Positions 42,104-50,648 of a DNA stretch of 64,000 bases are shown in pieces. Source of the DNA: Burkholderiaceae bacterium (GTDB lineage Bacteria; Pseudomonadota; Gammaproteobacteria; Burkholderiales; Burkholderiaceae_E); NCBI GenBank assembly GCA_023954045.1, contig JAMLIR010000001.1, positions 1 to 64,000 on the forward strand, written 5' to 3'. The notes beneath the pieces are model-generated. The model was given only the letters and a program-made list of their open reading frames with translations, ran no database searches and was not told the origin of the DNA. Made by a program: the position numbers and the translations under genes. Each line of letters opens with the position of its first letter. Positions within the stretch are counted from its first letter, which is position 1.

Positions 42104-43327
42104 TTGTCTCGCGGTCGGGTTCGCGCCGATTATCGCACGCAGGTTCTCGGCGATCTCTCGGGCGTCGCCGCCAGCGAGTGGAACGCGCTGGCGGCCGCGG
42201 GCGCCGGCCGCGCGCAGCCGCAGCCGTTCCTGCGCCACGAGTTCCTGCGCGCGCTCGAACTGGCCGGCTGCGTCGGCGAGGCCACCGGCTGGATTCCGCA
42301 GCACCTGCTGCTGCGCGACGCGGCCGGCGCGCCGGCCGCCGCGGTCCCTGCCTACCTGAAGCTTCACTCGTACGGCGAATACGTGTTCGACTGGGCGTGG
42401 GCGGACGCCTACCGCCGGCACGGGCTGCGCTACTACCCGAAGCTGCTGTCGGCGGTCCCGTTCACGCCGGTGCCGGGCACGCGCCTGGCCGCGCGCGACG
42501 CGCCTTCGCGGCGCGCGGCCGCCGAGGCGCTGCTCGCGCTGGCCCGCTCCTCGGGCCTGTCCTCGCTGCACGTGCTGTTCCCGCTGCCCGCGGAGGCCGA
42601 CGCGCTGCGCGAGGCCGGGCTCACGCTGCGCCACGGCGTGCAGTTCCACTGGCGCAACGCCGGCTACGCCGACTTCGAGGCGTTCCTCGCGACGCTGTCG
42701 CAGCCCAAGCGCAAGAAGATCCGCGCCGAGCGGCGCAAGGTCGCCGAGGCCGGCGTGAGGCTGCGCCGGCTGCGCGGCCGCGAGATCGGCGGCGCGCACT
42801 GGGCGTTCTTCACCCGCTGCTACGAGGCGACCTACGCCGCGCACCACTCGACGCCGTACCTGAACCAGGAGTTCTTCGAGCGCATCGGCGAGGCGCTGCC
42901 CGGGCACCTCCTGCTGGTGATCGCCGAGCGCGACGGACGCCCGGTCGCATCGAGCCTGCTGGTGCACGACGACGAGCGCGTCTACGGACGCTACTGGGGC
43001 GCGGTGGAGCCGGTGCCGAACCTGCACTTCGAGGCCTGCTACTACCAGGCGATCGAGGCGGCGATCGAGGCGCGGCTGCGCATCGTCGAAGGCGGCGCGC
43101 AAGGCGAGCACAAGATGTCGCGCGGATTCGAGCCGGTCCGGACCGTCTCGGCGCACTGGCTCGCCGAGCCCGCGTTCGCGCAGGCCGTCGACCGCTTCCT
43201 CGAGCGCGAGGACGCGGCGGTCGGTGCGTACCTCGACGAGCTGCGCGAGCGTTCGCCCTACCGCATCGCACCGTCTGGCGCTGCCCCCGACGAGGGCGCC
43301 GCGCCCGGTGCCGACGCCGCCGGCTAG
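42104..43327 (+). CDS. GNAT/FemAB-like acyltransferase of the DUF482 (peptidogalycan biosynthesis) family
   Basis: This 407-residue protein has the duplicated acetyltransferase-like fold of DUF482: N-terminal AASEWNALAAAG and QPQPFLRHEFLRALE, the central HWRNAGYADFEAFLATLSQPKRKKIRAERRK block, and a C-terminal half with YYQAIEAAIEARLRIVEGGAQGEHKMSRGFEP. The basic KRKKIRAERRK segment is typical. Members are annotated for cell-wall or peptide-linked modification without firm substrate. The start is TTG (42104) with GGAGGGAAGG just upstream. Its stop shares CTAG with the stop of the converging channel gene. Confidence 0.85.
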   Translation: MSRGRVRADYRTQVLGDLSGVAASEWNALAAAGAGRAQPQPFLRHEFLRALELAGCVGEATGWIPQHLLLRDAAGAPAAAVPAYLKLHSYGEYVFDWAWADAYRRHGLRYYPKLLSAVPFTPVPGTRLAARDAPSRRAAAEALLALARSSGLSSLHVLFPLPAEADALREAGLTLRHGVQFHWRNAGYADFEAFLATLSQPKRKKIRAERRKVAEAGVRLRRLRGREIGGAHWAFFTRCYEATYAAHHSTPYLNQEFFERIGEALPGHLLLVIAERDGRPVASSLLVHDDERVYGRYWGAVEPVPNLHFEACYYQAIEAAIEARLRIVEGGAQGEHKMSRGFEPVRTVSAHWLAEPAFAQAVDRFLEREDAAVGAYLDELRERSPYRIAPSGAAPDEGAAPGADAAG

Positions 43328-44793
43328 GGCTGCTGGCGCCAGCCGCCGCCCAGCGACTTCATCAGGTCGACGCTGTAGCCGAGCCGTGCCTGGCGGTTGC
43401 GGATCAGCGCCAGCTCCGCGTCGTTCTGGGTGCGCAGCGCGTCGAGCAACTCGAGGTAGCCGGAGTATCCGGCCTCGTAGCGCGCGCGCGCGAGCCGGGT
43501 GCTGTTGCGCGCCGCGTCGAGCCGCCGCTGCAGGTCGTCCTCGGCCGCGCCGCTGCGCTCGGTGTTGGTCAGCGCATCGCCGACCTCCCGGAACGCCGTC
43601 TCGATCGACTTCTGGTAGGCGGCCAGCGCCTGGCGCTGCCGCGCCTCGGCCTGCTCGGCGCGCGCCTGCAGGCGGCCCGCGTCGAAGATCGGCAGCGCCA
43701 GCCCGAAGCCCAGCGACCAGATGCGCGCGCCGCTGCGCAGCAGGTCCGAGAGCTCGGCGCTCTGGCCGCCGAACGAGCCGGTCAGCGAGATCGTCGGCAG
43801 CATCGCCGCCCGCGCCACCCCGATGCGCGCGCTGGCCGCCTGCAGCGCGGCCTCGGCCTGGCGGATGTCGGGGCGCCGGTCGAGCAGCGTCGAGGGCAAT
43901 CCGGCAGGCGGCAGCGGCGGCAGCGGCATCGCGCGCAGGTCGCCCGCGGGAACCCGCAGGCCCGGCTGTCCGGAGAGGGTGCCGAGCTGGCGCTCGACCG
44001 CGGCGCGCTGGCGTTGCAGCTCGATCAGTTGCAGCGCCGCTTCGGCGCGCGCCGCCTCCGCCTGGTTGACGTCGAGGTCGGACACGACGCCGCCACGCGC
44101 CCGCGCCCGCACCACCTCGAGGCTCTCGGTGCGCGTCTGCAGGCTCTCGCGGGTCACCGCGATCTGGGCGTCGAGCGAGCGCAGCGCGAACCAGGCCTGC
44201 GTCGTCGCGCCGGCCAGGCTCAACGAGACGACGTCGCGGGCGTAGCGGCTCGCCATCAGCTGGGCGTCGACCGCCTCGGCGCCGCGTCGCAGCTTGCCCC
44301 AGAGGTCGAGCTCGAACGCGGTGGACAGCGCGACGCGCTGGTCGCTGCGCGCCAGCGGCACGCCTGCCGGCACCGGCTGAGCGCCCAGCGAGGTGATCCG
44401 CGAGCGGGTGCTGCTCGCCCCGAGGTCGACCTGCGGCACGAGCACCGCGTACGCCTCGCGCAGCGCCGCCTCCGCCTCCTCGACCTGCGCGATCGCCAGC
44501 CGTACGTCGGCGTTGCGCGCGAGCGTCGCCGCGACCAGCCCGTCGAGCGCCGGGTCGCGATACAGCGTCCACCAGTCGGCCGGCAAGGCCGCGCCCGTGG
44601 CCGCGGCATCGGCCGGCATCACGTCGACGAAGCGCTCGGGAAGCGGCTGGTCCGGACGCCGGTAATCCGGGCCGACCACCGTGCACCCGGCGGCCGCCAG
44701 CGCGACGAGCGCCGCCGCGCCGAAGCGGCGCCACCGTATCGCCGCCGCCGGCGCCCGCGCCGGGCGCGCTACCGCCCTGCTCGCGGCGCTCAT
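43324..44793 (-). CDS. RND efflux outer-membrane channel lipoprotein, NodT/OprM family
   Basis: This 489-residue protein has a signal peptide with a lipobox (VALAAAGC, Cys at about 36) followed by TVVGPDYRRPDQPLPERF, the standard beginning of NodT-family outer-membrane factors. Two tandem repeats of the TolC-like helical domain follow (LAIAQVEEAEAALREAYAVL; LDVNQAEAARAEAALQLIELQRQRA). It forms the exit duct for the pump encoded upstream, whose stop overlaps this start as ATGA. Confidence 0.95.
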   Translation of the reverse strand: MSAASRAVARPARAPAAAIRWRRFGAAALVALAAAGCTVVGPDYRRPDQPLPERFVDVMPADAAATGAALPADWWTLYRDPALDGLVAATLARNADVRLAIAQVEEAEAALREAYAVLVPQVDLGASSTRSRITSLGAQPVPAGVPLARSDQRVALSTAFELDLWGKLRRGAEAVDAQLMASRYARDVVSLSLAGATTQAWFALRSLDAQIAVTRESLQTRTESLEVVRARARGGVVSDLDVNQAEAARAEAALQLIELQRQRAAVERQLGTLSGQPGLRVPAGDLRAMPLPPLPPAGLPSTLLDRRPDIRQAEAALQAASARIGVARAAMLPTISLTGSFGGQSAELSDLLRSGARIWSLGFGLALPIFDAGRLQARAEQAEARQRQALAAYQKSIETAFREVGDALTNTERSGAAEDDLQRRLDAARNSTRLARARYEAGYSGYLELLDALRTQNDAELALIRNRQARLGYSVDLMKSLGGGWRQQP

Positions 44794-47700
44794 CGCCCGT
44801 CTCCCTGCGTCGCCTGGGCCGCGGGGGCGTCGCGCCCGCGCCTGCGCCGCGCCGTGACCGTGAAGAACAGCGGCACGAAGATCGTCGCGACGAAGGTCGC
44901 CACGATCATCCCGCCGAAGACGCCGGTTCCCATCGAGCGCCGGGCGGCCGCGCCGGCGCCCGAGGCGAGCACCAGCGGCACGACGCCCAGCACGAACGCG
45001 AGCGAGGTCATCACGATCGGGCGGAAGCGCAGCCGCGCCGCCTGGAGGGCCGCTTCGACCGGCGTCTTGCCGGCAAGGAACCCCTGTTGCGCGAACTCGA
45101 CGATCAGGATCGCGTTCTTCGCCGCCAGCCCGATCAGCACCACCAGGCCGATCTGGAAGTAGATGTCGTTCTCGAGCCCGCGCAGGAACACGAAGCCGAG
45201 CGCGCCGGTGATCGCGAACGGCACCGCCAGCAGCACCGCCACCGGCAGGCCCCAGCGCTCGTAGAGCGCCGCGAGGATCAGGTAGACCATCACGATCGCG
45301 AAGCCGAACGCGAACACCGAGGCGCTGCCGGTGCGCTTCTCCTGGAACGCCTGGCCGGTCCAGGCGATCTGGTAGCCCGAGGGCAGCGTGCGCGCAGCGA
45401 CCTCCTCGACCGCGCGGATCGCGTCGCCCGAGCTCACGCCCGGCTTGCCGCCGCCGAGCACCTTGGCCGCGACGAAACCGTTGAAGCGCTCGAGCTGCTC
45501 GGGGCCGACCACGCTGCGCGTCGTGATCAGCGCCTTGAGCGGAATCATCTCGCCGCTGGCGGTCGAGCGAACGAACACGTTGCCCAGGTCGTCGGGCTTG
45601 GCGCGGTACGGCGCGTCGGCCTGCAGTTGCACCCGGTAGGTGCGGCCGAACTTGTTGAAGTCGTTCACGTACAGCGTGCCCATCGTGCTCTGCAGCGTGT
45701 CGAACACGTCCTGCACCGGCACGCCGAGCGACAGCGCCTTCTCGCGGTCGACTTCGACCTGCAGCTGAGGCACCGTCGGCCGGAAGAACGTGTTGATGCC
45801 CTGCAGCCTGCGGTCCGCAGCCAGTTCACCGACGAACGCCTGCACCACCTGCTGCAGCCGCATCGGGTCGGGGTCGGTGCGCCCCTGCACGTACACCTCG
45901 AAGCCGCCGGCAGTGCCCAGGCCGCGGATCGCCGGCGGGTTGAACGCAAGCGCCATGCCGTCGGTCAGCGCCATGCCGCGCATGAAGATCTCGCCGGCGA
46001 CCTGCGGCGCGCTCTGCGTGCGCTGCGACCAGTCCTTCAGCGGCACGAAGATCGTCGCGGCGTTGGTCTTGTTGCCGCCGCCGATCAGGTCGAAGCCGTT
46101 GACGACGAACATGTGCTCGATCGCAGGGTGGTCGGCGAACATCTGCTGCAGCTTCGCGCCCGACTTGCCGGTGCGCTCCAACGTCGCGCCGTCGGGCAGG
46201 ATCACCGCGCCGATCACGTAACCCTGGTCTTCGGGCGGCACGAAGCTGCCCGGTATGCGGGTGAACAGCAGCGCCAGCACGCCGAGCACGCCCACGAACG
46301 CCAGCAGCGCCACGAGGCGGCGGCGCAGCACCAGGTTCACCGAGCCGAGGAACACGCGGGTCAGCGCGTTGAACCCGACGTTGAACGGGTGGAACAGCTT
46401 CGACTCGTGGTCGCCGGCGCGCAGCATCAGCGCGCACAGCGCCGGCGTGAGCGTGAGCGCGACGAACCCCGACAGCACGACCGCGATCGCCACCGTCACC
46501 GCGAACTGCTTGTACAGCTGGCCCGCGATGCCGCCCAGGAACGCGACCGGGACGAACACCGCGCACAGCACGAGCACGATCGCGACGATCGCGCCCGAGA
46601 CCTCGCGCATCGCCTCGACCGCCGCGTCGTAGGCCGACATCTTCTGCTCGCGCATCAGGCGCTCGACGTTCTCGAGCACGACGATCGCGTCGTCCACGAC
46701 GATGCCGATCGCCAGCACCATCGCGAACAGCGTCAGCGTGTTGATCGAGAAACCGAACAGCCACAGGCCCGCGAAGGTGCCGATCAGCGACACTGGCACC
46801 GCGATCATCGGGATGAAGGTCGCGCGCGCCGTCTGCAGGAAAACGAAGACCACCAGGATGACCAGCGCCGCGGCCTCCATGATCGTCTTCGTGACCTCGC
46901 TGATCGAGGACTGGACGAAGCGCGTGGTGTCGAACGGGATGATGAAGTCGAGCCCTTCGGGGAAGTTCTTCTTCAGCTCGGCCATCCGCGCCTTGACCGA
47001 GTTCGCGACGTCGAGCGCGTTGGCGCCCGACTGCAGGAACACCGCGGTGCCGATCGTCGGCTTGCCGTCGAGCGTGTTGAACGCGTCGTAATTCAGCGCG
47101 CCCAGCTCGATGCGCGCCACGTCCTTCAGGCGCAACACCCCGGCCGGCCCGCCGGCGCGCACGACGATCTCGCCGAACTGCTCGGGCTCGACCAGCCGGC
47201 CCTGGGCGGTGACCGTGTACACCAGGCTCTGTCCCGGCAACGCCGGTTCCGCGCCGATCTTGCCCGCCGCGTACTGCGCGTTCTGCGCGCGCACGGCCGC
47301 CGCGATCTCGGAGGCGGTGACGCCGAGCTGCGCCATCCGGTCGGGCTTGAGCCAGATGCGCATCGAGTAGTCGCGCGCGCCGAAGATCGTCACGTCGGCG
47401 ACGCCGGGCAGGCGCTTGAGCTCGTCGACCACGTTCAGCGACGAATAGTTCGACAGGTACAGCGTGTCGAAGCGCCCGTCGGGCGAGCTGAGCGCGACCA
47501 CCAGCAGGATGTCGTTCGAGCGCTTCTGGACGGTCACGCCGTTGCGGCGCACCTCGTCGGGCAATCGCGGCAGCGCGAGCTGCACGCGGTTGTTCATGTT
47601 GAACGTCGCCTGGTCGACGTTGGTGCCGACCTCGAAGGTCGCCGTGATCGTCACCGTGCCGTTGGACGACGAGCTCGAGTTGAAGTAGAGCAGCCCCTCG

Positions 47701-47915
47701 ACGCCCGAGAGCTGCTCCTCGATCGGCGCGGCCACTGTCTTGGCCAGCGTCTCGGCGCTCGCGCCGGGGTAGCTGGTCGTGATCGTCACCGTCGGCGGCG
47801 CGATCTCCGGGTACTGGGCGACCGGCAGCACCTGCGAGGCCACGAGCCCCGCGAGCACGATCACGATCGACAGGACGGCCGCGAAGATCGGGCGATCGAT
47901 GAAGAAGCGCGACAT
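44790..47915 (-). CDS. RND efflux pump, HAE1 (AcrB/MexB) family
   Basis: This 1041-residue inner-membrane pump begins MSRFFIDRPIFAAVLSIVIV. It has twelve transmembrane segments and two large periplasmic loops. The proton-relay Asp pair lies in TM4 (AIGIVVDDAIVVLENVERLM), and docking and porter segments have the HAE1 pattern (VPEDQGYVIGAVILPDGATLERT). Multidrug substrates are typical, but specificity is not readable. ATG at 47915 is 14 bases after the adaptor stop. The frame continues upstream antisense-like and is rejected. Confidence 0.97.
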   Translation of the reverse strand: MSRFFIDRPIFAAVLSIVIVLAGLVASQVLPVAQYPEIAPPTVTITTSYPGASAETLAKTVAAPIEEQLSGVEGLLYFNSSSSSNGTVTITATFEVGTNVDQATFNMNNRVQLALPRLPDEVRRNGVTVQKRSNDILLVVALSSPDGRFDTLYLSNYSSLNVVDELKRLPGVADVTIFGARDYSMRIWLKPDRMAQLGVTASEIAAAVRAQNAQYAAGKIGAEPALPGQSLVYTVTAQGRLVEPEQFGEIVVRAGGPAGVLRLKDVARIELGALNYDAFNTLDGKPTIGTAVFLQSGANALDVANSVKARMAELKKNFPEGLDFIIPFDTTRFVQSSISEVTKTIMEAAALVILVVFVFLQTARATFIPMIAVPVSLIGTFAGLWLFGFSINTLTLFAMVLAIGIVVDDAIVVLENVERLMREQKMSAYDAAVEAMREVSGAIVAIVLVLCAVFVPVAFLGGIAGQLYKQFAVTVAIAVVLSGFVALTLTPALCALMLRAGDHESKLFHPFNVGFNALTRVFLGSVNLVLRRRLVALLAFVGVLGVLALLFTRIPGSFVPPEDQGYVIGAVILPDGATLERTGKSGAKLQQMFADHPAIEHMFVVNGFDLIGGGNKTNAATIFVPLKDWSQRTQSAPQVAGEIFMRGMALTDGMALAFNPPAIRGLGTAGGFEVYVQGRTDPDPMRLQQVVQAFVGELAADRRLQGINTFFRPTVPQLQVEVDREKALSLGVPVQDVFDTLQSTMGTLYVNDFNKFGRTYRVQLQADAPYRAKPDDLGNVFVRSTASGEMIPLKALITTRSVVGPEQLERFNGFVAAKVLGGGKPGVSSGDAIRAVEEVAARTLPSGYQIAWTGQAFQEKRTGSASVFAFGFAIVMVYLILAALYERWGLPVAVLLAVPFAITGALGFVFLRGLENDIYFQIGLVVLIGLAAKNAILIVEFAQQGFLAGKTPVEAALQAARLRFRPIVMTSLAFVLGVVPLVLASGAGAAARRSMGTGVFGGMIVATFVATIFVPLFFTVTARRRRGRDAPAAQATQGDGR

Positions 47916-47929
47916 GCGATCCCCGCGAC

Positions 47930-49213
47930 TCAGCGAGCGTCGCCGGCGGCCGGCGCGGGCGCCCTGGCCGCACCCTGGCCGCCCTGGCCGCCCTGCGCCC
48001 CGGGACCGCCCTGCGCCCCGGGACCGCCTTGGGCGCCCGGGCCGCCTTGGGCCCCCGGGGCTCCTTGCGCGTCGGCCGGCGCCTTCGGCTGCACGGTTGC
48101 GCCGGGCCGCAGCCTGATCAGGTTGTCGATCGCGACACGGTCGCCGGCCTGCAGGCCCTTGCCCACCACCCAGTCGCGGCCGACCCAGCCGCCGGTCTCG
48201 ACCGGACGCGGCGCGACCTGGTTCGATCCGTCGACGACCCAGACGAAGCGGCCTCGATCGGTCTGCTGCACTGCCGACTGCGGGACGACGAACGCCTCGC
48301 GCTGGCCGATCTCGACGCGCGCCTTCACGTACTGGCCCGGCAGCAGCTGCAGCGACGGATTCCCGAATTCGGCGCGCAGCTGCACGGTGCCGAGCTTCGG
48401 ATCCACGGTGGACCCGGTGAAGTTCAGGCGCCCGCTGCGCTCGTAGTCGCGGCCGTCGGGCAGGACCAGGTTCACCCTCGCGGCGCGCTCGTCGATGCCG
48501 CGCAGCTGCGCGTTCTCGGCCTCCGACAGCGAGAAGCGCACCCAGATCGGGTCGGTGCGCGTCAGCGTCGTGAGCAGGCTGCTGTCGCTGCCCGGCGCGA
48601 CGAGGCTTCCCTCGGAGCGCAGTGCCCGGCCCGCGATTCCGGCGATCGGAGCGTCGACGGTCGTGTACGAGAGGTTCAGTTCCGCTTCGCGAACCCTGGC
48701 CTGCGCCGCCAGCAGCGACGCCTGCGTCTGCTGCCGCGACGAGCGCGCATCGTCGTACTCGCGCTGGCTGATGGCCCGGTCTGCCAGCAGCTTCTCGAGC
48801 CGCGTCGCCTCGAGCTGCGCGCGCTCGGCGCGCGACTGCGCCTCGGCGAGCGCGGCGCGCGCCTGCGACAGCGCGATCTCGAAAGGCGCGCGCTCGATCC
48901 GGTACATCGGCGCGCCGGCCTTGATCGGCTCGCCTTCGCGGAACAGCTGCTTCTCCAGGATGCCGGTCACCCGCGCACGCACCTCGACCTCGCGCGACCC
49001 TTCGGTCCGCGCCACCGCCTCGAGCACGATCGGAACCTTGCGCGGCTGCATCTCGAGCACGGTCACCGGCATCGGCGGCGGCGCCGCGCCGCCACCGGGT
49101 CCCTGGGCCGGTCCACCGGTGGAACCGCGATCGCATCCCGCGACCAGCAGCGCGGCGGCGAAGAGCGACGGCACGAGCAGGGGCAGGCGCAGGCGTTGGG
49201 CGGCGTCGATCAT
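47930..49213 (-). CDS. RND efflux periplasmic adaptor lipoprotein with collagen-like C-terminal tail
   Basis: This 427-residue membrane-fusion protein has a signal with lipobox (ALLVAGC, Cys at about 27), a Gly/Pro-rich linker, then the adaptor domains: barrel-sandwich (VRARVTGILEKQLFREGEPIKAGAPMYRIER), alpha-hairpin (about 105-185), beta-barrel and membrane-proximal parts ending near VAIDNLIRLRPGATVQPK. After that comes an unusual tail of about 45 residues dominated by GAPGAQGGPGAQ-type Gly-X-Y triplets, then AARAPAPAAGDAR. AcrA/MexA homologues normally end without such repeats. ATG at 49213 is chosen; the TetR operator-promoter is just upstream. Confidence 0.93.
   Translation of the reverse strand: MIDAAQRLRLPLLVPSLFAAALLVAGCDRGSTGGPAQGPGGGAAPPPMPVTVLEMQPRKVPIVLEAVARTEGSREVEVRARVTGILEKQLFREGEPIKAGAPMYRIERAPFEIALSQARAALAEAQSRAERAQLEATRLEKLLADRAISQREYDDARSSRQQTQASLLAAQARVREAELNLSYTTVDAPIAGIAGRALRSEGSLVAPGSDSSLLTTLTRTDPIWVRFSLSEAENAQLRGIDERAARVNLVLPDGRDYERSGRLNFTGSTVDPKLGTVQLRAEFGNPSLQLLPGQYVKARVEIGQREAFVVPQSAVQQTDRGRFVWVVDGSNQVAPRPVETGGWVGRDWVVGKGLQAGDRVAIDNLIRLRPGATVQPKAPADAQGAPGAQGGPGAQGGPGAQGGPGAQGGQGGQGAARAPAPAAGDAR
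47972..48067 (-). repeat. Tandem Gly-rich repeat coding the adaptor tail
   Basis: An approximately 18-base unit (encoding GGPGAQ) is repeated about three to four times with decay at the edges, giving roughly 32 residues in which nearly every third is Gly. Units are near-identical at DNA level, suggesting recent slippage or unequal exchange. Confidence 0.8.
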
Positions 49214-49253
49214 GGACGGGGACGGCGTGGGCCGGGTGGACAGGAAAGCAGCG

Positions 49254-49281
49254 AGTATATACATTCTCGTATGTATGTAAA
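49254..49281 (-). promoter_or_regulatory. Promoter and embedded operator of the RND efflux operon
   Basis: On the minus strand TTTACA (49281-49276) and TATACT (49259-49254) are 16 bases apart, each matching sigma-70 at 5 of 6 positions. The spacer holds an inverted repeat ATACAT-N6-ATGTAT (49259-49276), so a bound TetR dimer would cover the spacer and touch both promoter elements. The adjoining tetR start (49291) lies 10 bases further on, making autorepression likely. Confidence 0.7.
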
Positions 49282-49290
49282 TGCGCGACG

Positions 49291-49935
49291 ATGGCACGAC
49301 GCACCAAGGAACAGTCCGCCCAGACGCGCGCCCGCCTGATCGAGGCCGCGCGCGCGCAGTTCGAGCAGCACGGCTACGCGCGCACGACGCTAGAGCAGAT
49401 CGCGCGCGCGGCCGGCCTGACCCGCGGGGCCGTCTACTTCCACTTCGCCGACAAGGCGGCGCTGTTTCGCGCGATGCGCGACGAAGTCGAGCTCCCGCTG
49501 GTCGACCGCATCGGCCCGGAGCTGGTCGCCTGCAACGACGGCGACCCGCTCGCCGCCGTCGAGCGATTCCTGCTGGCGGTGATGGCGACCATCGGCAGCT
49601 GCGAGACGACGCGACGCACCTTCGAGATCCTGTCGTTCGGTTGCGAATACGTCGACGGCCTCTCGCCCGAGCTGGACCTGCTGCGACGCCGCCACACCGA
49701 ATTGCGCGACCAGCTCCGCGACGCCTACCTGCGCGCGCGGGCGCAGGGGCTGCTGCGCCCCGACGTCGATCCGGCGCTCGCCGCGCTCGAGACGACCGTG
49801 TTCGTCTCCGGCCTGGTCCGCGTCTGGCTGCTCGATCGCGACCGGCGGCTGATCGGGCCCGACCCGGCACCGCTGGTGCGCGCGCACGTGGCCTCGCGGC
49901 GGCGCGCGCTCGATCCGGTTCCGGCCGGCTCCTAG
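49291..49935 (+). CDS. TetR/AcrR-family repressor of the efflux operon
   Basis: This 214-residue protein has an N-terminal TetR helix-turn-helix (about 12-60: [48 protein letters not shown]) and a helical ligand/dimer domain in the AcrR/TtgR style, including [20 protein letters not shown]. It is divergent from the RND operon and adjacent to its operator. Ligand binding would lift repression. ATG 49291 is in the correct frame; an ATG at 49281 is out of frame. The stop shares a CTAG tetranucleotide with the converging ppa stop. Confidence 0.93.
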   Translation: MARRTKEQSAQTRARLIEAARAQFEQHGYARTTLEQIARAAGLTRGAVYFHFADKAALFRAMRDEVELPLVDRIGPELVACNDGDPLAAVERFLLAVMATIGSCETTRRTFEILSFGCEYVDGLSPELDLLRRRHTELRDQLRDAYLRARAQGLLRPDVDPALAALETTVFVSGLVRVWLLDRDRRLIGPDPAPLVRAHVASRRRALDPVPAGS

Positions 49936-50480
49936 AACCGCGGCTTCTCGGTCGCCGCGTCGTAGCGCGCGACGCCCGACACGATTTCCTGCGTCGCCTC
50001 GGCGGGGTCGCCCCAGCCGAGCACCTTCACCCACTTGCCGGGCTCCAGGTCCTTGTAGTGCTCGAAGAAGTGCTGGATCGTCGCGAGCCGCTCCGGCGCG
50101 ATGTCGGTGGCCTTCCTCCAGTGCTTGTAGATCGGAAGGATCCGGTCGATCGGCACCGCGAGCAGCTTCGCGTCGCCGCCCGCCTCGTCTTCCATCTTCA
50201 GCATGCCCAGCGCGCGGCACGGCACCACGGCGCCGACCGCCACCGGGAACGGCGTGATCACCAGCACGTCGACCGGGTCGCCGTCGCCGGCGATCGTGTG
50301 CGGGATGTAGCCGTAGTTGCACGGATAGTGCATCGCGGTCGACATGAAGCGGTCGACGAACAGCGCCCCGGTTTCCTTGTCGACCTCGTACTTGATCGGG
50401 TCGGCATTCATCGGGATCTCGATGATGACGTTGAACTCGTCCGGCAGGCGGCGGCCGGGATCGACGCGGTCGAGGTTCAT
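49932..50480 (-). CDS. ppa: Inorganic pyrophosphatase, family I
   Basis: This 182-residue enzyme has the active-site PS signature DGDPVDVLV at about 66-74, and the metal and substrate residues in [16 protein letters not shown] and [16 protein letters not shown]. It hydrolyses pyrophosphate to pull biosynthetic reactions forward in the cytoplasm. Length and sequence match the hexameric bacterial enzyme. ATG at 50480 gives [10 protein letters not shown], the usual N-terminus for betaproteobacteria. Its stop overlaps that of the converging tetR. Confidence 0.97.
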   Translation of the reverse strand: MNLDRVDPGRRLPDEFNVIIEIPMNADPIKYEVDKETGALFVDRFMSTAMHYPCNYGYIPHTIAGDGDPVDVLVITPFPVAVGAVVPCRALGMLKMEDEAGGDAKLLAVPIDRILPIYKHWRKATDIAPERLATIQHFFEHYKDLEPGKWVKVLGWGDPAEATQEIVSGVARYDAATEKPRF

Positions 50481-50648
50481 GGCGTGCGGGAGGCGGGGCG
50501 CGGGGAGTGCCGCGAGAGGCGCAAGTTTATCGGAGTTCGCGCGCCGGGGCGGCCCGTGCGCCCCCGTGCACGCCCTGCGGGGATAATGTCGCGGGCTGCG
50601 CGCCGAAGACGGCTGGCGCAGCCGCCGACTGCTCCCGGGAGGTACCGC

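Noticed and set aside
47972-48067. Regular repeats considered as a CRISPR array
   Set aside because: Units are contiguous without spacers and lie in frame within the adaptor gene.
45087-48446. A 1119-codon plus-strand open frame opposite the RND pump and adaptor
   Set aside because: It is the antisense of two well-identified genes; the translation is low-complexity Arg/His/Asp/Leu, as GC-rich codon use produces.
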